Source: Dasypus novemcinctus
Lineage: Eukaryota; Chordata; Mammalia; Cingulata; Dasypodidae
Length of the DNA stretch: 64,000 bases
Reading direction: 5' to 3'
NCBI RefSeq assembly: GCF_030445035.2
Contig: NC_080676.1
Location: forward strand, 10,206,940-10,270,939
The notes beneath the pieces were generated by a model, which ran no database searches, had not been told where the DNA came from, and saw only the letters and a program-made list of their open reading frames with translations. This document shows, one piece after another, positions 58,631 through 64,000 of the stretch. The position numbers and the translations under genes are program-made. Each line of letters opens with the position of its first letter. Within the stretch, counting starts at the first letter, position 1.

Positions 58631-59108
58631 CCTCAAGAGTGGATGTGAACATACCTATTGAGTATGTGTAGAGCCCTGGACTCCAATATTTAGAGATCAG
58701 GGAGATGAAGAGGAGGCTGAAGAGGAATGACCAGTAAAGTGGAGGGAGAACAGAACTCGAGGGTAGAGGCCAGGAAGTCAAATAAAGAAAGCGCTGGGAA
58801 AAGGAGAGAGGGCCGCTGTGTGCCAGCTGCTGCTGAAGAGATTTCGTAAGGGCGAGGACTGAGAAATGCCCAGGGGATGTGGGGGCATAAGAGGCCCTGG
58901 AGACCTTGGTGAAGGCTACTTCCACGGAGTCAAGGGGATAAGGACTTGACAGCAGTGGATTCAAGGGAGAAGAGGAGGAGGGGAAGGGAAGGCAGAAAGT
59001 ATAGGTAATTCAAGAAGTTTTGCTGAAGAGCTGTAAAGAGGATCAGAGAAGTGGGGCAGTAGCAGGGGTCAAGAAGAATGTTCTTTTTTAAAGATGGTAG
59101 CAATTGCA
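58631..59108. repeat. Old mammalian repeat, middle part
   Basis: 'atttagagatcagggagatg', 'gagaagaggaggaggggaag' and 'gaagttttgctgaagagctg' belong to a long, ancient dispersed repeat whose name I cannot fix. It is interrupted by L1 at about 59109. Confidence 0.5.
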
Positions 59109-60140
59109 GTATTTTTAATATATATATATTGAAGAGAATATACAGGAGAGAGGAAAAGCTGATGATGGGGTATACACCCAAGAGAAAGGAGGGCTTATGT
59201 CTACCCTACACAAGAATGTTCACGACTGCTTTACTTGCATTCGCTGAAAACTGGAAACAGCCCAAATGTCCATGAGGGGTTTTCTGGGTCTCTGATGCTG
59301 TATAAAAAATAATTCTAAGACTTAAGAGACCCAACCCAACAATATGTCATTAGCTCTCACGACCCTGTGAGTCAGGAATTCAGACAGCGCACAACAGAAG
59401 CCCCTCGTGGAGCCTCGGCTGCAATGCCTTGTGGCTGGCGACCACCCTCAGCTCTTCATGTTACTTACTTGGGCTGCCTCGTAGCGTGGGGGCTTCAGGG
59501 TAAGCAGACTTTTATGTGGTGGCTCAAGGTCCCAAGAGGAAAGGAAAAATTGTTCACCTGCTTAAAGGCTATGCCTGGAGTTTGCATAGCCTCCCTTCCA
59601 GCATGTTCTATTCATCACAGCAGTCAAAGGCCCTCCCCGTTCAAGGGGACACAGACTCCATGCTTGATGGGAAGAGCGTCAAAGAATTCTTGCCCATCGT
59701 AAATCTGCCAAATCAGTTAAAATAGGTAAATAAATTGTTGTATACTCATAAAATGGTATACTGCACAGACAAAAAAAAGGATGAATTACTGCTACTTGCA
59801 ACAACATGAGTGAATCTCACAGATATGTTAAATGAAGTCAGACACAAACAAATACATCCTGTAATATCCCATTTATATTAAGTTTTGTTTGCAAAATGCA
59901 CCAAATGTAATAGAGGTCAGAATAGTGTATCCTGAGGGGCTACTGATTTGGGAGGGGAATGGGTGAGACTTTAGGAGTATTGGAAATACTCTATATCTTT
60001 ATCTGAGCAGTAGTAACACAGGTATATATGTGTGCAAAAATTTATGCAACAACACACTTAAAATTGGTGCTCTTTACTGTATTTAAATTATATCTAAAAT
60101 TTGAAAACTCTAAAGCAAAACAACACCAAAAAAAAAAAAA
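59109..60140 (+). mobile_element. L1 LINE 3' end, itself interrupted
   Basis: 59150-59275 (atggggtatacacccaagag, ctggaaacagcccaaatgtc) and 59713-60140 (tgagtgaatctcacagatat, 'tttgtttgcaaaatgcacca', A tail near 60123) are one L1 3' end. 59276-59712 is foreign. Confidence 0.8.
59276..59712. repeat. Insert within L1, ancient-type repeat
   Basis: 'ttagctctcacgaccctgtg', 'agtcaggaattcagacagcg' and 'gttcaaggggacacagactc' resemble an old mammalian repeat. It interrupts the L1, so either its own age or the L1's must be judged from divergence. Confidence 0.5.
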
Positions 60141-60689
60141 GTGATCCAGGAGAGAAAGGAGACACTTGATGGAAAAAGTGTGAGAGGTAAGAGAGGGTGA
60201 GAGCCCATGCCTGTCAGTCAGTGGGTTAGTAGGTGTGCATGGAATTGCTGCTTGATTGAAGCTAATTTCTCATTGAAACTGTTAGCCTGGTCAGAAGTCT
60301 ACAGAGAGGAGGGAGGGGAGAATTTGAAGGCTTGAGAAGAAGAAAAACTGGGATAGAGTAGTATAGGGGAATGGAAATGAAGCAGGACTGAGGTCTTTGG
60401 TTGTTCATTTAAAGCAAGATGTCAGCGTGGTTCATTTTGTGGAACCAGTGGAAGGAGGCAGGGCAAGGGGGTTGAGAGTATATGCAAGAGAGTGAAGGCC
60501 AGATGATGAGGGTCCGTGGGAGAGGAGGGAAATGGGGCTGACAACTGGTTAGAGTTGAGGTACTAGAAGGAAGAGCTGGAAACATAGCAGGTGGTAGTCC
60601 GAGAGGAGAAAGACCGAAATGGAAGGTAGGGAGAAGGTAAAGCCATTGGTAACAATGTCTTAACATGGGAGTGGATGGCTGAGGTTGTG
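60141..60689. repeat. Old mammalian repeat, right part
   Basis: gatccaggagagaaaggaga followed by 'gagagggtgagagcccatgc' and purine-rich sequence continues the repeat broken at 59108. No gene. Confidence 0.45.
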
Positions 60690-60870
60690 TATTAGTCAGG
60701 GTAGGCTAACTGCTGTAACAAACAACCCCTAAATCTTAGTGGCTCTACACTGTACAAGTTTACTTCCAGCTCTCATAACAATCCAGTGCTGGTTGATGGG
60801 GCAAAGGTGAGGATCAGCTCCCTGTGGTCGTTCAGGGTCCTGGGGCCTTTCCATCACAGTGAGGAACTAG
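60690..60870 (-). repeat. Ancient repeat fragment, as at 26290
   Basis: 'gctgtaacaaacaaccccta' and 'aatcttagtggctctacact' match the style of the 26290-26710 repeat. Family not fixed. Confidence 0.5.
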
Positions 60871-60958
60871 CCCTGTGCTGTCCAATACAGAAGCGAACAG
60901 AACATGTGGCTACTGAGTCCTTGAAATGTGACTTGTGAGACCGAGAAACTCAATTTTT

Positions 60959-61416
60959 TTTTTAAGATTATTTTATTCATTTCTCCCCCATCCCGTTTCC
61001 TCCATTGTCTGCTCTCTGTGGCCATTTGCTGTGTGTTCTTCTGGTCTGCTTGTATTCTCATTAGGTGGCTTCAGGATCCAATCCTGGGACTTTCTGGAGC
61101 AGAGAGAGGCGATTACTCTCTTGCAGCACCTCAGCTCCCTGTTCTGCTACAACTTCTTATTTTCTCTCCCATGTCTCTTGTTATGTCATCTTACTGCGCC
61201 AGCTCTCTGCGTTGGCCAGCACTGCTGCGCTGGGCAGCTTTCCCACACCGGGCAGCATTCCCATGCAGGGTGGCATCCTCCGCTGGGCCACATTCCCATG
61301 TGGGCCGGCACTCCACGTGGGCCAGCTTGCCCTCACCAGCAGGACCTGGGCATTGAACCCTGAACCTCCTATATGGTCAATGGGAGCCCAATTGGTGGAG
61401 CCGCATCCATTTCCCA
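60959..61416 (-). mobile_element. DAS-SINE dimer, long-linker type, with target duplication
   Basis: Inverted; heads at about 61065-61150 and 61335-61410, linker with repeated 'ggccagc' and 'gggcagc' words. The duplication tcaattttt is at 60950-60958 and 61417-61425. Confidence 0.88.
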
Positions 61417-61440
61417 TCAATTTTTATTTTTTTACTTTTT

Positions 61441-61794
61441 AAAGATTTATTGTATTTCTTTATTCCCCTCTCCCCTCATTGTTTACACTCATTGTCTGCT
61501 CTCTGTGTCTTTTCTCTGTGTGCTTTCTGTGTCTGCTCATCTTCATTTTCAGGGGAGACTGGGAACCAAACCCAGGACCTCCTATATGGGAGGAAGTTGG
61601 CGAAACGCTTTAGTTACCTCTACTCCTTGCTTGTTGTGTCTCTCATTGTATCATCTTGTTGCATTAGCTCGCCACAGCAGCCCATTGTGTCAGCTCATTG
61701 TCTTGTACTTCTTCTTTAGGAGGCACTGGAAACTGAAGCCAGGACCTCCCATGTGGTAGGCAGATGCACAACTGCTTGAGCCACATCTGTTTCC
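61441..61794 (-). mobile_element. DAS-SINE dimer
   Basis: Inverted dimer with both heads (about 61550-61620 and 61720-61790). Flanks tattttttta and tattttttaa are a probable duplication. Confidence 0.85.
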
Positions 61795-62155
61795 CTATTT
61801 TTTAATTAATTTAAAATTTCCAGAGTATGCTTGGAACAACTTGGGTATGTGCATCTACTTTATGAAATTAAATATACATAAGTATTTTCTACAAAAAATT
61901 AGCATTTGAGTTGATATAAGTTGAAATTACATGCGAGATATCAAAGATCTACATTAAAAATGGATATGAAATATCTCATTCATAATTTTTATATTGATTA
62001 CATGTTGAAATATTTTTGATATGTTGGGTCAAATAAAATGTATTATTAAAATTCATTTCACCTATTTCTTTTTACGTTTTTAAATGTAGCTACCAGAATA
62101 GTTTACATCCCACATGTGGCTCTCATAATTCTATTTGCTGGTGCTGCTCTAGGGC

Positions 62156-62564
62156 CTTGAGACCCTCCTCTGGACCCTCTCCATCGGGCTGGCAGATAAG
62201 GAGAGAGAGCAAGCAGAGACCAGGGCTAGCGCTGGCCCAGAGTCACTTTTGCCCGCATTCCTTTGTCCAGAGCCCAGTCCCATTGCCGCAGCCACCACAA
62301 GGGAGGAGGGGAAATGCAGCCTTCCCAGGGAGGGGAGGAAACAGATTTGGTGAGCCATGAGTTGGCCTGTAGCCAGGCAGGGTGGAAGACAGCTCACCGG
62401 AGGAGGGTGGTGAGGGCATCGGCAGGATCCGCCATGATGGGAGTTTTTAAATGACCTTGAACTTGGAAAGAGTGATGGTAAGCCAGTGGGGGAGAGAAAA
62501 AAGGCCCTGCTTGGAAGGGTTTCCAGGGAAGAAGTAGTATCCTCAGCAGAGAAATGAGTTTCAA
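62156..62564. other. Unassigned stretch
   Basis: No repeat or gene recognised. Confidence 0.35.
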
Positions 62565-62703
62565 TGTGTGTCACTAAGCAAGTTATTTAACCACTCTGTG
62601 CTGAGGTTTCCTAATCTTAAAATAAGGATAATAATGATAATCATACGTACTGCATAGGGTTGTTATTTTAAATGCTGAAACACCTGTACAGAATTTAGTA
62701 TAT
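62565..62703 (+). repeat. MIR SINE
   Basis: Forward order: 'caagttatttaaccactctg', gaggtttcctaatcttaaaa, 'catagggttgttattttaaa'. Confidence 0.8.
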
Positions 62704-63760
62704 AGAAATGACTATACAAAATAATTTCCTAGCATTCCATGAAAAGTACACTGGCTTTCTCTTTGTTTCCGTCTTCTTTCTCTGTAGATTTACTTTTCTT
62801 CGTGGTGGGCCTTCATCAAGCCCTGCTCTCAGATAAATGGACGCAGCCTGTTCTGTCCTCGTCCTGGGACATGATTCATTAGCAAAACTCACCAGTTCCA
62901 CTGGAATGTATGTTGTCACTCAGAAGAGTTTGTTTCTATGTGAAATTTACTCAATCTTTATAGTGTGAGAAAGGAACTCACATTTCTTCTATAAATAGGA
63001 AAAAAAATCTCCTTTTCAAAAGGAAAAAGCTTTGTGTTGAAGAGGGAAGTCCTGGGAGGGTGTGGTCACTTTCCAGCTAACAGTTGATGAAACTGCACAG
63101 CAACTTGTTTCCTATTGCCTAATAAGGACTTGAAAATGAATGGCAAAATGCGTGCTGCTGGGGCAGCCCTTTCAATGCTCCATTCTCCTCACACCGTTTC
63201 CAGAAAATCAGTATCCCAGGAGGCCCCTAATTTCCATTACTGTGTCTGCGGTGAGATGTCTAAGCACAACTTCCTGGGCGTGGTAGTTGAATTCGTTCTC
63301 GGTCCTCCCATTTGTTTCCAGAGAGGACACCCGGCAAAGGCACTTCCAATCTCACGCCAGAAACGGCAGACCTCGTCGGACCCTGCTCTGAAATGGGCCT
63401 GAGCGAGGGGAAGAGCTGCGGGTCAAAGGGGCAGGCTAGGAAACGGGCGGGGCTTCTGCCCCTGCGGCTGGCTGGCCCTCCTTCGGCCCCTGCGAGGACA
63501 GTCGAACCCAGCCTGTCGGGCAGAAGGCGTCATCCTCGACGGCAGGTTTCAACGTCTCTCCTGAGTTCCCAGGTCTTGGAGGGGAAGGTGTGCCCGCCTG
63601 TGAGGGTTCAGCGAGTGTCCACCAGGCTGGGGCTGACCCTCCGCTGGAGCCACAGCAAATCCCGATTTTAAAAATCTCTACTGAATCTTAAGAGTTCCAG
63701 GCATTTCCAAAACAGAAAGATTTTTAACTTATTAATTTGGTAAAAGCTTCGTTTACACAG
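62704..63760. other. Unassigned sequence with GC-rich patch
   Basis: 63330-63660 is CpG-containing. The open frames at 63115-63402 and 63312-63671 lack recognisable domains. Confidence 0.4.
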
Positions 63761-64000
63761 TGTTACCGGATTCCATCTAGGTTCTTGGCTCTGCTGGAGA
63801 AATGAATTTCAAGAGCTCGGGTGAGTTAGGCCAGGGATTTATTCAGGTAGGGAGGGAAGAGAAATGGGAGCAAATAACAGAAAGTAACAGAGCAGGGGTC
63901 CCAGGCAGTGAGGAAGGGGGTGAAACGGGATGAAGAGGGCTGATTTACAAGCTACAATTCCCCATCATAGATTATAAATTCCCGGGATAACTTGCGTGGC
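63761..64000 (-). mobile_element. ERV LTR, cut by window end
   Basis: Plus strand starts TGTTACCGGATTCC, i.e. the 3' end of a minus-strand LTR. Similar over its full visible length to the 3' part of the LTR at 6500-7016, in opposite orientation. A gaataaat word, inverted, lies near 63838. Confidence 0.85.

Larger units (their letters stand above)
60871..62155. mobile_element. DNA-transposon-like repeat hosting two DAS-SINEs
   Basis: The left end (ctgtgctgtccaatacagaa, acatgtggctactgagtcct) and right end (cccacatgtggctctcataa, 'gctggtgctgctctaggg') read as opposite ends of a palindromic, hAT-like nonautonomous element. SINEs at 60959-61416 and 61441-61794 fill most of the middle. Confidence 0.5.

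Noticed and set aside
58284..58964. 226-codon minus-strand frame
   Set aside because: Right half is antisense DAS-SINE and left half is old repeat. No domain.
1..64000. CRISPR array, operons, prophage or other prokaryotic features
   Set aside because: Regularly spaced short repeats are absent. SINEs, LINEs, U6 and MIR elements establish a mammalian nuclear origin.

Overview
The window reads as mammalian nuclear DNA from a xenarthran, most probably an armadillo close to Dasypus novemcinctus. The main evidence is about 27 copies of a tRNA-Ala-headed SINE that matches the published DAS-SINE description: monomers, dimers, and chimeras of a tRNA head with a body of about 180 nt. Many copies end in an A-rich tail and are flanked by 8-14 bp target-site duplications. 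I see no bacterial, organellar or viral-genome organisation.

I find no intact protein-coding gene. The only recognisable cellular coding homology is a minus-strand stretch at 51257-51670 related to Speedy/RINGO C (SPDYC). It is frame-disrupted and stops at a GT dinucleotide. There is also a U6 snRNA pseudogene (13797-13901, minus) and a weaker processed-pseudogene candidate of unknown parent (27380-27970, minus). A CpG-dense segment at about 11060-12340 looks like a CpG island but has no gene I can name.

Layout. 1-5.5 kb: nested DAS-SINEs, a MaLR LTR and a solo ERV LTR. 5.5-10 kb: an LTR, a MER20-like DNA transposon and an L1 3' end. 10-14 kb: MIR, the CpG island and U6. 14-18 kb: L1 pieces and a long unidentified A-tailed repeat. 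18-25.4 kb: L1 fragments and a MaLR-type provirus with both LTRs. 25-30 kb: sparse ancient repeats and a GC-rich patch. 30.3-32.4 kb: an old LTR holding a 1.6-kb pile of DAS-SINEs. 33-40 kb: mostly unique, AT-rich. 41.2-42.5 kb: a three-level nest (LRT-type MaLR repeat, then SINE, then retroposed repeat). 43-50 kb: MIR, L1 remnants and a repeat-free block that could be conserved. 51-52.2 kb: the SPDYC-like fragment and an LTR. 52.3-56 kb: an L1 with its 5' half. 58-62.2 kb: old repeats carrying more SINEs. 63.76 kb to the end: an LTR related to the one at 6.5-7.0 kb, in the opposite orientation.

The window therefore records successive retroposition rather than a pathway. L1 supplies the machinery, as shown by A tails, target duplications and TTTT/AA-like sites. 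DAS-SINEs are the most numerous passengers, and they often land in older LTRs, DNA transposons and other SINEs. Family names are from memory of consensus sequences and no database search was possible.
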